A DNA stretch of 64,000 bases from Rostratula benghalensis (taxonomy: Eukaryota > Chordata > Aves > Charadriiformes > Rostratulidae), in the NCBI GenBank assembly GCA_013399305.1, contig VXAI01000091.1, positions 1 to 64,000 on the forward strand, read 5' to 3'. Both the position numbers and the translations under genes were made by a program. Numbering within the stretch: position 1 is the first letter of the stretch; the number at the start of each line of letters is the position of its first letter. Shown in pieces: positions 22,633 to 36,910 of the stretch. Below the pieces are notes generated by a model. That model ran no database searches and was not told the origin of the DNA. It worked only from the letters and a program-made list of their open reading frames with translations.

Positions 22633-23805
22633 CACCATAGAATCGCAGAATAGTCCAGGTTGGAAGGGACTCTTAGGATCATCTAGTTCAACCATAAACC
22701 TAACAGTGGTCCACCACTGAACCACGTCACACAGCACCACATCTACATGTTGTTCAAATACCTCCAGGGATGATGACTGAACCACTTCCCTGGGCAGCCT
22801 GCTTGATGACCTTTTCAGTGAAAAAATTTTTCCTGATATCCAATCTGCACCTCCCCTGGCACAACCTGAGGTCGTTTCCTCTTATCCTATTGCCTGTGCC
22901 TTGGGAGAAGAGACCAACCCCCACCTCTCTACAGCCTCCTTTCAGGTAGTTACAGAGAGCAATAAGGTCTCCCCTCAGCCTCCTTTTCTCCAGACTGAAT
23001 AACGACAGCTCCCTCAGCCTCTCCCCATAAGGCTTACTCTTCAGACTCCTCACCAGATTTGTTGCCTTTCTCTGGACCTGCTCCAGCACCTCAATGTTTC
23101 TTTTTTGTTGTAAGGGGCCCAAAACTAAACACAGTACTCGAGATGGGGCCTCGCCTCCCAAGTCCTATTCACCACGCTATTCCTGATACAGGCCAGGATG
23201 CTGTTGGCCTTTTTGGTCACCTGGGCACACTGCTGGCTCATGTTCACTTGACAGTCAACCAACACCCCCATGTCCTTTTCTGCTGAGCAGCTTTCTAGCC
23301 ACTCTTCCAGTAGCCTGTAGGACTGCATGGGGTTGTTTTGACCGAAATGCAGGACCCAGTGCTTAGCCTTATTGAACCCTGCACAATTGGCCTTGGCCCA
23401 TTGATCATGTCAACCTGTCTACGTCCTTCTGCAGAGCCTTCCTTGCCTCAAGCAGATCAACACTCCCACCTGGTTTGGTGTCATCTGCAAACTTACTGAG
23501 GGTGCTCTCAATCCCCTCATCCAGATCATCAATAAAGATATTAAGCAAGACTGTCCTGAAAACTGAGCTCTGAGGGACACCACTGGTGACCGGCCACCAA
23601 CAATATTTCACCCCATTAATCACAACTCTCTGGGCACAGCCATCCAGCCAGTTTTTTACCCAGTGAAGAGTATACTTGTCTATGCCATGATTTGCCAGTT
23701 TCTCCAGGAGATACTTGGCCCTACCCAGGCATGAGGCCCCACTGGTGGAGACAGCACCCCTTTGCCACTGGGTTCTGTTCCTGGCAAGATTCTCCATCAA
23801 ATCAA
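22633..23805 (-). mobile_element. CR1 LINE with reverse-transcriptase C-terminal remnant upstream of AHCTF1 promoter
   Basis: The longest CR1 here, about 1.17 kb. It starts with the 3' end (reverse complement of gaatcgcagaatagtccagg) and runs upstream into polymerase sequence. A 131-codon open frame at 23405-23800 carries [20 protein letters not shown], a GVPQ motif and FADDTK, the polymerase catalytic box. The element is 5'-truncated and its downstream frame is broken into pieces (22754-23161, 23125-23328), so it cannot be autonomous. Its 3' end lies about 230 bases from the ZNF143-type motif. Confidence 0.92.
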
Positions 23806-25251
23806 GCTACTCACTAGTAGTTTGCAGGCTTGGCTCATGTTGTTTTTTACACCTCATTACAGACTCTTGCCAGCACAGCTGTTTCAGCAACAGCTACAGT
23901 CTTGGCAGTGCCACTGAAATCTCAAAAGATGCCACCTTTTTTCAGTGAAGCTTGAAGCATGGTACCGGTGTGTGTGGTGTCTGTAAAAGTGGTTCTGTAT
24001 TAACATTCTTCAGCAGACCAGATGGGGTTTATCCAAGGAGTAAATGATGCTAAGTGACAATGAAAAGAGAGCTTTGCACATTTTATAAATAAACAAGTTT
24101 CCAGGCTTCCTTGATTCCCTGTCTGTAGTTTATTGCAGTTGTTCCTACTTGACTGCAATGGTCTAAACAGCAAAGAAGCAGAAACATAGGTAGACTTTAA
24201 TGAAATTATACTGGCAATTAAGAATACTGAAAATAGTTTAGCTCTAGACATTAGATAAAATTTTAAATTTTAAGGGGAAAAAATCCCATATGACAGCATA
24301 AATAAGCATTTCTTTACAAATAGAAACTATGACTAGTTTTTAGTTTCACACACATTCACCACTCAAGAGAGAACAGCTAGAGGTACTTACCTGTACAAAA
24401 CTATTCTTTACAACCATCATGATGATGGTTCTTTGTGTTGATTTGCCAAGCTAAGTTGTGACCTTCTTTCCACGCGTTTTGCAACACAAGGTACATGTCA
24501 CTATCACCTCGGCAAGATACTTGCCCTTTCAGGTTTTGCCTCAAGGCAAAACATCAGCAACATGAGGAAAGAGAAGTATCACCGTACTTGTGAATTATTG
24601 TTAATAGAATCCTAGTTCATAACTTTTGATATTCTGGATGTTGTTTCAGTTGGAATGAGACCATGATAACAGACTGATATATCTCCTGTGCAACACTGAT
24701 TATGCATAAAGAATGAACAGAGTCCCGATATCTTGTACTGAGCAAGAATTAGATGTCCAAAAGTATTTCCAACCTAACAGTTGCCACTAGGACACCATCT
24801 TTTTCTCCAGGTAGCCAGTAACTAGGCATTTTGTTCTTTTTTATCGTGTGTATTCACATCTCCATGAACAGGCAGAAGACATTTTTTAATCAATCTGCAC
24901 ATGCCTGTTCAGAATAGGATATTCCTTTTCTTTCAGCTACCAAAAGAGGTCAATTTCTTTTATACTTGCCCTAAGCAAAAGAAACCCAGTAGCTATCCCA
25001 GCTTCAACACAGCATACTGCAGTCACTCATACGCTTAAATGGCAGCCACCCAATTCCTTTTACATGAGTATTTCACTCTTGTCACAAGTTAAGTAAAGCT
25101 CACTAAACTTACAGTAGTGCCTGCAACATAATTCCTCTTCATCCCTCAGTTTAAACTAAGGAACTAAGTCTTCTGTTTTCAACTTTAAAAACAAGAGGTG
25201 ATACTTTTGATCTTTGGCATTTTAATGTGATGTCTACTTTAATGTAATTTT

Positions 25252-25289
25252 TCCTCCAGTCCACATAGTATCCTCCAGTCCACATAGTA
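25252..25289 (+). repeat. perfect tandem duplication, 19-bp units
   Basis: tcctccagtccacatagta occurs twice back to back with no mismatch. Confidence 0.9.
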
Positions 25290-28200
25290 CCCTTCACAAA
25301 GAGATTGATTGCACATCACATTCAAGATAATTTTCATTACAATTTACAATTTGTCCAGAAAATACCAGAGCTATTGAGTGTCACTCTATCAGTTCAATAC
25401 CTACCTTTTCTCTAGGTATGTCCTAAAATACCCTGGAAATAGTAAAAGTGAAAATCAGAATACAAGCTGGTTCCTGCATTCCAGACATCTTCACCACATC
25501 CGTAATGAGTTTAATTAATTTTACAGAAAAGTGGCTAAAAATTGAGATGAATTATTAAACCCACAACACAGTACTCAGATATACATGCTCAGAAAGGCTT
25601 ACTGAAAAAAACCCAAACCAGGTAATAATACTAAATGATCCTACCTGAGATTCCCATACAGACTTTCAGAACAATAGCTTCTCATAAGTGAGGACTAATC
25701 TGTTTCCTATCACAGCAAGGACTCCCTGTTAGACTCTGAATCTCTTTAAGGACAGAAAATCATTCAACACAAAATCCAGAAGAAAAAAAATCCTCAAGAT
25801 AAAACATTTTCACTTGAGCACTCTAGAATATAGTCTATGCAAGCCATCCAAGCCACGATTCAAAGATGACTCACAGGCACCCACCTCTTTTTTCACCTCC
25901 TCTTTCCCAGGAGAGGAAGCCTGTGCCAGTATCCCAAACTTGTCTGATAAGTGCTTGCCCTCCTCCCCAGTACCCCTGGATTTCAAAGGGGTAGGCTATT
26001 TAGCTGCAGGTTTTGTTTTATTTTCAATAAGAAAGCATATGTAAAAAACCAACACAGTTAACAAAAAGTTATGCCATTAGTCACTGAAAGGAGAGAAAGT
26101 AAATACGAAGTGGAAAATGCAAGTCTAATGCTACTGCTTTGAGAATATGTATTATAACATGGTCAATATACTCTTTGACTTTGAAACAGACATTTTCAGA
26201 TATTAATAGATCTGCAGTGTTTCCAAGAAGTGGCAGGATCATCAAAGGAGTGTCAAATACATTCAATTTCTCCCAACACTGCTAACAGCACACATTATCT
26301 CTATATTACACGTGCCTCTTAAGGTTAATTCTTTGTATTATTATGCAAATGCTGATCGTGACTTGATAGCTGCTCTTGCCATTTTAGATCCATTAATTTA
26401 TAGCATAGAAGAACACTGGTCATGGACAAGGAGCCCACTGTGTCAGGCAGTGAAGTCACACAGGTCATCCTGGCTCCTGACCTAACAGGAGAGGTTGTGC
26501 GCAGCCACAAAGCATTGGTGAGATAGTTATTTGCCTGCGCAAAAGCAAGCCCAACCCTTGTCAAGTGTTTTGTGCAAGAAAAAGGGGAATTTTGAAGGTG
26601 CATGTGCAGGCAGCTCCTCCTAGACATGCTAGGCAATGTGATGGCCACAGGGCTGCGCACAACAACGTAGAGAGCAGGATGATACCACCAGCTGGTGGGT
26701 GATGACAGGGCTGACTCTCTGTTACGTGTGAGAGGCAGGGCATGAGACAGGAAGAGCTGGTGTGGTCTTGAAAGTAAGGATAAGCGCCTCCCATCTGATG
26801 GGACAGAGAGGAGGGAGCTAGGGGAGATATGCAAAGGTAGGCATGGAGCGCAGAGCACCAACTTGAGCCATACTGTTTGCCAGGGCATTAGAGTGACTAT
26901 GTGCAGGACAAGGTCGCCCTCATTAGGGGCAAGTGCTTCCACCGTAAGCACAATTCAAAGTGATAACAGCTTGGATGAGAGCCTCAGCTGTATGGAGAAA
27001 GGCTCCACATAAGGAATTTTTGTAGAGAGCAAACCTTGCAAGGCTCAGACATGGCCTGAATAAGGCCACAAGGATAGGTCTGGACCAAACACACACAGAC
27101 ACCAGTTATAGGCACGTCTGAATGCTGGACTAAATAGTGGCTGAGGAGCACCTTGATGAAGTGGTCTGTTTTAGCCAGCCTGAGCCTGAGCTGGCAGCAA
27201 GGCTTACCAGGGCAGGTGTCAGAGAGGCTGACAAGGCTGCATTTGAAAATATGTTATGGCATTCATCTTACCCATTTTTAAGTATCCACGGTGCAGTCAC
27301 CAGCATCAGAACTACTCAGCTGGTCTCCCTTTTTTGGTAGGGGAGTGGAACAGGATTTTCCTGGGTCCCATTCATCTGCCCTGCTTTAGGTACCTCCTAT
27401 AGGATTAGCTGTAAAGGGACTTTATGTGGCCATCGCAGGTGGAGACACCTGCACTGTACACTTTGATTTTTGGTCAGGTTAATCTTACCTTGAGAGACTG
27501 ATCTTGAATAGAGCACTGGATCTTTAAGTTGCTCAGCAGCTGAATTTGTGTTTGTGGTTGGAATTACCCAGCGATAAGGCAATGAAGAAAAAGAGGACAA
27601 GGACAGAGCTTTATATGACCTGTGCTGGAGTCTGGCAAGTGAAATAAAAAGGAAAAGCCATGCTGGTTGAGTGAGTGAAGGGAAAGGGGAGGGCTGTGAA
27701 AGATGGAGGGAATAACCTCCCAGGAAGAGAAGTTCGGTTGACTTGTGGCGAGTGCCTGATGGGTGAACGTAGATGTAGGGAAGACCTGGAGCTGCCTAAG
27801 AGGAAGTCATCCAAGGCTCCCACAAATCAATGTTGGCTGAGTATGAGGGCAGAGGCCCAGCGAGGGAGAAGGAGCTGCAGGAGGAGGACTCCAGGTTTTC
27901 ACTGAGCTTACAAAACGAAGAGAACTGAGGTGCATGTTGTTAAAAAAACCGAGAAAATGTTCAAAGAGTAGTTATCAGGGGTGGGAGAGGGAGGTTGGAT
28001 GTTTGTAAACAGTAAGAGGATTAACAGATGCATTTATTGAAATGATGAAGAGACAGAGAAGCGTGAGCAATTAAAAACATAAAGTGAGAGTGAAGCAATT
28101 AAGGAAAAGAGAGAAGGTGGAACTAGAAGCAAGCAGAGGAGTTAGAGGACAAAAACAAAGGAGAGCGCTCTTGTGTCTGTGACACCAGCAAAGAATTAGA

Positions 28201-28952
28201 GTGGAAGTGGATGTGAGACAGTGGGCTGGGGAGGGTGTACAAAGTCAAAACACTGGAAGAAAGCAGTGAGATCCTTTGCAAATAGAAGACTGAAGAAGGA
28301 AGGAAGATGCAGTGAAGAAGGAAGATGCTGCAACTGAAATTGTACACAAATGGTATGCAAATTGAAATGTTCAGCTAAGATGGAAAAATCAGGCTGCTTG
28401 GTGTAAAAGATGTGATCAGGTTTCATGCAGTTAAGACTGTTGAAAACTTAGTGGACAAGCTGTATTTGAAAGCTAATGTTCTTATTAGCTTAGCTAGCGA
28501 TTGCCAAATTTCATTGTTAGGGCTCAGTAAGGAACAAGTGAAGCTCCCAGAGGAGTGAGCAGCCTTGGAGCACAGCACTGGGTGTGTGGAAGGGTTCCAG
28601 CGCCTCTCCCCTCCCCACCAAGACAGACTCTCTGCTCTGGGAGAGCTGGGAAAAGAGCCCAAAATCAGTTTTTGAATTACAGGGAGCCAGAGGTGGGGCT
28701 CAGGTTCTTCGGTGGCATCCTAGGCAGCACAACCTTCCTTCCAAGTCAATAAGTCAATATCTAATTATGGGTGAGACTCAGTAGCCCGGTCTGTGGCTTT
28801 GAGCTGCCCTGGCACTGCTGTGCAGCTGTTGCTCCAGAGTAACCAGTTGACATCCACTTCTGCCTCTGTGTTGCACTTGAGTATCTCTGAATCTGCTTCA
28901 AAAAGCTAAAATGGAAACGGATTCATGTTTGATAATAGTTTTTTCATATCAT

Positions 28953-29028
28953 TGAAGAGTGTACAGCAGCATCCTCTACAAGCACTTCTTTTGAAGAGCG
29001 TACAGTAGCATCCTCTGCAAACACTTCT
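28953..29028 (+). repeat. imperfect tandem duplication, 37-bp units
   Basis: Units at 28953-28989 and 28992-29028, beginning tgaagagtgtacagcagcat and tgaagagcgtacagtagcat, differ at four positions and are separated by two bases. Confidence 0.85.
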
Positions 29029-32000
29029 CAGCTGATGCACGCAGTCTGAAATTTTCAGTAAGTTGTACTAAAATTAAGCAAATCCTCAGACGAAGAAAAC
29101 CCTGTGTTAAAATTAATTTCAGACTCTAAGTGTTTATCAGGGACATAAAGGTGAAACAAGAAAGAAAATTCTGCAGTGGTGTAATAATACAATTTTCAAG
29201 CACAGGACTGTTTATAAACACAGGGTGCTCAGATACTTGGTTATACTTATCCAAATATGTAATTACAAGGATACAAGTTTAAAAACAAGAATTAAATATT
29301 GCCTTTAAGTAATTACATAGGAGGAATCTATTGGGAAAACATGTCCAGTGTCCTTGAAGCCAAATATTAAAATGCCTAAAACACAACAGACAGGCATATG
29401 AGCTGTCTGAGGGATTTTACTGTGAAATGTTTCAACTGAGATTTTTTATTTATTTATTTACTCTGTTTCATGTTTTAAAAGACTAATCTTAATTTAATTT
29501 TCTGGATTTAGAATGCCTGTTTACGCAATAATAGTAATCAGTTCTACACTTTTTTTTTAGTCTTAATGTAGAAATATTCTCAGCCTCTAATTCTACCATA
29601 TATTTCATTGGGAATAAATATTTTCTAGTTTTACTTTAAAATGGTATTAATTCTATCATAGGGAATCACTAATATTACACATTAAAAGCATTAATTAGTG
29701 CTTTCCAATATCAAACCCAAAGTAATTAGAAATTTAATGAACTTAACATAGTATAATGGGATCTCTTCTATTCTCCACTAGAGCGGCAATAATTTAGTGT
29801 AAAGAGAGACACTCCAGAATTTCCCAGAGAAAGAGAAAATTAAATGGTGGTTGCACTGCAGTTGCTAGACAGTCATGCAGCCATAAGAGAAAAGAAATAG
29901 AGAAAGACTTGTCCACATTTCAGTTCAAGCAGAAAAAGGAACCTTAGGAGACCTTGAAAACTGCTTTTTTGAGCAGCATGGTATGTATTGGCTGTTTCTT
30001 GGTTTAATCTGCAAAAAATGTTACAGTTGGATTGTCAGAGATTCTCCCAGCTGCATTTTATGTATTAAAAAATTGCATATTATGAAGTTTTTGTGTATTT
30101 TTTTTACTGGGGGTAATTCCATCGGGGGTAAATCTGAAGCCGTGACATCTTCCTCTTGCTGATTTACAATGTGGTTTCTCTGCCTTTAAATTCCAAGCTG
30201 GGACAGGAAGGTGCATGGCAGTTGGGGAAGTACTGGAGTTAGCAGGCTTGGTGTGAGCTGTGGTGCTGAAAAGACCCATCTTTGCTCTAACACTTAGTTT
30301 GCATACATGTGTTCCTAACTCAGCAGCAGAGAGAAGCCAAATGCCATAAGGTCTGGCTTCAGGGAGGTGGGAACCTCTGAGTAGTATTAGTAGTATGACT
30401 AATGTCATTCAGGCTTTTCATTAAATATGTAGGGACACCATGTCACCTATGTAAAACCTACAACCAGCAGCCACTTAGAAGTGAGGGAATGAGGGATTTA
30501 AAATATTTTACATTGCCACATAAGCAGGGTTTCTCTCCTCAAATACAAGCGTTTCTTCAAACATATTAAACTTCATATTAATGCCAAATTAATGTCATTC
30601 TGTCAATAGCAAGGCTGAGGAGGAATGCAGATGTACCATAAAGGGAGATGATTGCTTCTAGAAACAAACTGATCACTAGGAAGGGTTTATGTCATCTAAC
30701 TTTAGCTGTATGAAAGATGAGTATCTAGTTTCAGTGTGCCCAAAATGCTATTTTTCTACAGCTATGCTGACTGATCCATAAGTCAAATTTCCCTCACTTA
30801 CAATCCTGTATTGCACAGGACCTTACACTCTCCCACCTACAGCACCACCACCAATAAATTGCAGAAGTCATCTGAGCTCCCTGCATAGCTGGAGGAACAA
30901 GTATGCACTTCAGGAGACCTTGTTTGTCCTATCGCAGGAGAGACACGGGGTTGGTCAACATGAACAACCTTCTGGGGAGCCTGGGTCTCCCTACAGCATT
31001 ACAGGGAACATAGAATAATTGCAGGAAAGAGTGTTTCACTTTTACATTGCTACCAGTGGCTGGGAGGAATGGGTCTGTTCATCAAGGGTTGGGAAGCTGC
31101 TGCTGCTACACCTTGTTTAGTGTGTCGTCAATTAGATCTCCCTGGTGCACACTTCTCCCGTATGTTGCACTTGCTAGACTGCTGTAAGACCTTCAGTTAT
31201 CCACACTGATCATGAAATGAAAGATCAGTTGAAGATTGTTGGTATTACCCATTGCCTTAGGTGGTTATAGTCTCTCTGTGTGACCTTAGGTCAAAATACT
31301 GCAAGGTAAAACTAGAAAACTTGGAGGCAATCAGATCCAAACTTATGTATTTAAAACATGATTGCCGGAATAGAGAACCTGAAAAAAGAAAATAAATCAG
31401 ACTGGCTTCTTTTTATAGGAAATGTGGTCATATATGTTGAAACTATGGTCAAGTACAGATTTTTAAAAAACATGCTGTTCCTCATCTGGCAGTTCCTCTC
31501 TACGCAGATAAAGCAAATAATAGAAGTTCCTCCTGCCCATGTTCAGGGGAGTGCAGGGTATCCATGTTTCGTCAAACCATCTGCAACAGAATGACTCTTG
31601 AAAATATTTGAGAGAAAGAGTTGTTTCCCTGTGCAGGTAATGTCAGTGTGCCCAGCTGTGCGAGAAGCACTGCTGAGTGTGAGTAACTAATATATTTGCC
31701 AGCACAGCAACTGTGATGTCTAATTTATTGCTGCGTGGGCTGTCTGGGTACCTCAGCCCTGCAGCCTTTTATTCTGCCAGATGCTGGTCACCTCCTGAGA
31801 GGTGCTAAGACACCTCATTTGTCAATGGGTGCTCGGTGCCTTGCAGAAAGTGATCCACGCCTTGTTGGATTCAACTCACGAGTACTGGATAATAAAGGTT
31901 ATCCATCCTCTTGCGTACAGAAACAGCTAACACAAAGCCAGTGCCCTTGAAAGAGCCACTGTGACCTCTGGTGTGAGCCATTTATAGGAAGAGACATCAC

Positions 32001-35000
32001 TCAGTCTGCTGATTCTTCTGGAACAAAGATCCACTGTGAATAAATAGTCCTTTTAGCTTCTCCTACTTCACCATTTCAAAGCCAGAAAATATTTTTCTGG
32101 AAGAGTCATAATGGAAATGGAGCTGAGTGCCACCAGGCCATGAGGGTCTCTCTGGGCAGCCACAGGCAGGGTGCAATGCCCAGCTGGGCTTGAGGGAGGC
32201 TGTGGAGGTTAGCCCTCATGCATCTTCCTCCTGCCTGGCTGCCCCTGCCTGCATGTGTGGGTTGGTTTGTGCTGAGTTCATGTCCCTGGCCCAGCTGGGC
32301 AGCTCCCAGCACTGGTATTACCTCAACTACAAAGCCTCAGTTTCTTTGCCTGAGGTTCCCAGGGGCTTTCTGGGAGGGGTGTTTTCCCAGCCAGGGAGCC
32401 CCAGCTTGTATATAGCACCAACTCCATTGGAACATCCCCCCTGTGGCAGGGGTCAGCTGGATTGTCTCCTCTTTTCCCCTAGAAACTACACCAGCAGCTT
32501 GTACCATACTAATTAAACAAGGCAGTGCAGCTTCCAGGAACAAAAGGAATGTTGATGTCCTACAAGGAGCATTTAAAATTAGTTTGTTTGCCAGCTTCTA
32601 TTGCTGTTCCTTTGCTGATTGTAAGAAAAATATATTTTATATGAGGAAACAAACAAGTATATTTACTGTTTTCTCCCTTCTGCTAGCAAACATTTCTGCT
32701 GCAGGCTGTATGTCTTTCAGCTTCAGCCAGTGGGAAACACATGGGGTTCCCTGAAAAAATGCTGACCAAGAATTTATTTTCCTGTGTCTTGTCCCTCTCC
32801 TTGCACTCTAAGCCTCGAACAGTGGATGCACCTAGGAATTATTTCAATAGCTCCAGAGGGACACAGGGCAGGGTGCTGTCTCCCTGCCACCAGCAGCTCC
32901 GGCAGAGCCAGCTTCTCCTGCTGGGTGCCACAACATGCAGTATGTCAGTATGGGACCAGCCATGCTGCACCACCATAGCTGGCACCCTGGTTACCAGGTA
33001 ACTACGTAGCATTTATGTTCTTCCCATGAAGGTTTATTTCCATCCAAAATTTCATAGGATTTGGAAAAGGACTGAACATTTAAAGGCTAGGAGGGATTTC
33101 CAGAGCAAGGAAGAAAAGCCAGTACTTGTGTCGTGTTTGACACATCAGCAGTTGTGTGATCCACAACTGGTTGTGAATAGGTTGCATGATTTAACTTACA
33201 AACATTAATATTATGGTAGTGTTGAAACCAGAACCAGTTGGTGAGAGGACTCTGGCCAGGATCTCACTGAAAGCAAGTTTAGCCTGGTTTCACTCTGTGA
33301 CTTTAGTGGAAGTGAATCAGCCTCTTTTGTCAAGTGCTTGCGACTTGACAAACTGGAAGGCAAACAGCTATAATGAGAAATGCCTTGCCAAAATTCATGC
33401 AACAGATTAAATGCTGAGCCAGAAACATTAGTCAGGTATTCCAGTCCCTGCATTCCCTTGTTCTAGTAGATTGCTCCAAAGTGGGAAGCAGGTGGATCTG
33501 TGCATTTATTCGTACCAGTGGCTGCTCAAAAAATCATGCTGCTAAATGAAATACACTGTGGAGGAATTGTCTGCCCCTGGCTGAGCAGCAATTCAGCCAA
33601 GGAACAGCTCCAGCAGCAGCTGCTCCTGCTGGATGATTAACATCACCTGCCTGAAATTTTGCAAAGCTAACTGCATACAAGGACCTACTGAAGGGCCAGA
33701 TGGCACCATTGACTTCTAGTCCATGTTTATCGTTGTTTTCAATAGACAACTCTACCTAAAAATAATTGCAGTGGCTTGGCCCTGGCTTTGGGGAATAAAG
33801 ATGCATAGATTTTTCAAGCGATAAAAGGCTAGTTCCCTCTTTCTGCATGAAACAAATCACTGCATTTTACCTAGCCCTTTCTACATCAAGATTGTGACTT
33901 GGTCAAATGACAAATTACACTGCTATAGTATGTATGCCATCTGAGCACCTCTCACTTCAGCTGGAGTTAATCTGTGGAGCAGGAGTCCTTTTCCCCAGCC
34001 CCTGCCCTCCTCAGTGGATGTGGTGTGTCCCAAAGTAAGACAGATTATTTTAGCTCCTTCCAGAAGTGATAGATTCTAGCTGCTCTGCACCTTCTGCTTT
34101 AATCATCAAAATCAGCTCCCTGTGAAGGAGGATTAGGTCTAGAATTTGCTTTTAACTGTGTTGCCTATTAGATCTGCCAGATTAAAAACTACTGCTGTAA
34201 CTCAGGAAACATAACCCTGGAGATTGATGCACTTGATCCCTGGGCATGCACTTAGAATTATGTACTTAAGATTTCTGTCATGGTTAACCTCCTGCATTTT
34301 TAATAAGGGAATTCAAAGTCCTTAGTATTAGTCAATCTCTTTTAACACTTTTTTGCAACGAACTGATCCAAATAATTTTACCTCAGTCCTGAAGTCTTTT
34401 CAGAACAGTACCAGGGTATAGTGCAATGTACTGGGGAGACAGAGGGACAAAAGTGAGGTCGTCAGAATGAAAAGGAGAAAAACTAGGAACTAAACTGCAG
34501 AGGTTACATACGGTGTTAAAACACCACAGCCAACTGAGGGAAATCAGGGGTGATGCTGAGGAAGGGAACTGAGCAGCTTGGCTGTAAAAAAATAAAAGAA
34601 GAAAAATAAAAATTTAGGGATTGCCTATACTAAGAGGGTGATTTATTTTTTTTTTTTCTGTGATACATAGTAACAGGGATTGGGTTTACTTCACAAAGGG
34701 TTTAGACGCCCTGCAGGGTTAGTGCTATATGAATTGCTGGTTGCTGTACTTCCCAGGCCACCTTGACAGAGCTTCCCTTGAGAAAACTGCTCCTGGGGCC
34801 ATGACACTGTACAATTGTAAGAAAGCAGCTGTGCACCATCAGAATGATGCATTTTCATCTATTTCATCAGCTCAGGTAAGGAGATGTCCTATTTCTGAAC
34901 CAGGCAAAGCTTGCAAATGTCTGGCATCGGGAGAGAGCAGAGCAGGTGAGCAGCCGCGCGTAGGGGAGCCCCACTGTGCCCTTTAATTGTCACAGGGCAG

Positions 35001-36594
35001 GAATTTTCTCATGGTTCAATGCAGAACAAATAAATAAAGTTTCTGTCAAGAAAGCATCTTGCTGCCAAGAGGGAGAAGGTTCGCAGTTGTTGATACAGCA
35101 ACCAAATGGGACTTGTAGGAAATCCGAGGCAGCACACCGCCAAGTGACAAGCGATGATAATTTCTGTTGCTGCTGCCCTTCTTCCTAGGTTATTGAAAGG
35201 GGCAGGTCCAGTTTCAGGGCCATTACATCTCCTTGTGGCCAGGCAATTCTTGTTTCATATTTGTGTGCCAGCCATGGGAAACAAGTTTGATTCATTGCAC
35301 ACTGTTTACTATTTCAGGGTTGTGGGTTTTTTCAGTCTGTTATAAAATTCTGTATGGGATGAGCATTGAGAGGGCAAAAATTGCGCTTGCCAGAGGCAAC
35401 AGCTGTTATACTTGTGCTTGAAAGGGAAAAAAGAAAATCTATTATAATGATTGCCAACAACTTCTTCATGCTTTCTGGATAAGAGTGAAACAACAGCTGG
35501 TACACAAACACGTGCTTCTCCCTCCCCATCTTGCTTTATTAGCAATTGTTAGTGCAAGTCAAAATAATAGTCATTCACTGGTAATAAGTATTCTTATCTG
35601 AAAATAGTTAATTCCCTATATGTGTGAACACTTTCGCAAATGGAAAGATACAAATTAGTCATGGTAATTTTATTGCAGTAAATGGGGTTTTAGGCTGTTT
35701 GGACCAAAACTTGTGCAGCAGTTGATGTTTATAGATATAGCAGTAAAACAGTCATGATATTTTCATCAAATAATTTGAATGAGAGGTAAGAAACTTGTAA
35801 TGCTCCACGTGACAAATTAGTAATGTGACAACATTCCACATTAAGCAATTGCAGAGTAGCAGTTGGTAGGAAGTGAGACTGTCAGACATCTCCTTAGACA
35901 GAGACAAAAACACCACTAAAACACACTTTGCTGCAATCGAGAAATCTTTCTGGTGAAGAGAAATGATGGACAATACCAAAGGGTTTCAAACCCAGCATCA
36001 AGAGCAGGTGACACACAGTGCTTGGCCCGACTCACACAACAGGCTATTGATGAGCTGCTCCACTAGCTGCCTGTCTTCTCCATTCCTTGCTCCTCAGAGA
36101 GGAACAGGACCAAAACACCTTTGCTGTCACCATTTGCATTCAGGATAATGCATTGTTGCTTCCGTTACCTTTCTCAACTCAAGGACAAGAGGGGAAAATA
36201 AATCTGTGTCCTATCTTGGATACATATGTTTGTTTTCCAGGGAAGGAGTCTGCTTTACTCTTCAAGCTCTTGTGAATATGTTTCTTAGCCCTTGCTATGG
36301 TAGCAGTTGTGCAACACATCTTCATGCAGAAGGTCCATCTCCAGCAGTATGGGGAGGGCACTGCATTCATCTTAGGAGAGTGAGTGTGCACCTGGCTCTC
36401 ACAACAGCCTCCCTACAAGAGCTCTGGGTGGAGAGTGGTACCAAGAGCTGCTTTTTGCAAGGATTAGCTGCTCAAGCTGAGCAGTTCTCCAGGCTGGACA
36501 AAAACTCCACAGGAGATCCTTCCAAGTCCCACAGAGATGCCTTGAGTAAGATGTCATGGGTGGTCACCATATTGTGTTAACCAACCTCAGGACT

Positions 36595-36910
36595 ATGAGA
36601 AGTCCTGGAGAGGGACTCTTTGTCAGAAAGTATAGTGACAGGACAAGGGGTAACGGCTTTAAATTGCAAGAGAGGAGATTTAGACTAAATACCAGAAAGA
36701 AATTCTTTACCGTGAGGGTGGTGAGGCACTGGAACAGGGTGCCCAGAGAAGTTTTGGATGCTCCATCCCTGGGACTGTTCAAGGCCAGGCTGGATGGGGT
36801 TTTGAGCAACCTGGTCTAGTGGGAGGTGTCCCTGCCCATGGCAGGGGGGTTGTAATTTGATGATCTTTAAGATCCCTTCCAACCTGAACCATTCTATGAT
36901 TCTATCTATG
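36595..36910 (+). mobile_element. CR1 LINE 3' end with terminal ATTCTATGATTCTAT tail
   Basis: Sense CR1 from agtcctggagagggactctt through [24 protein letters not shown] remnant and gatgatctttaagatccctt to the tail attctatgattctat. The intact tail marks a complete 3' end. About 315 bases, 5'-truncated, in intergenic DNA. Confidence 0.93.

Larger units (their letters stand above)
23806..36594. other. intergenic DNA, no supported gene
   Basis: AT-rich sequence with small tandem duplications (25252-25289 and 28953-29028). The stretch at about 26.4-28.4 kb is purine-rich on the plus strand and somewhat higher in GC. It contains a 208-codon minus-strand frame (26325-26951) with no domain resemblance. 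No splice-linked exon series was found. Confidence 0.7.
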
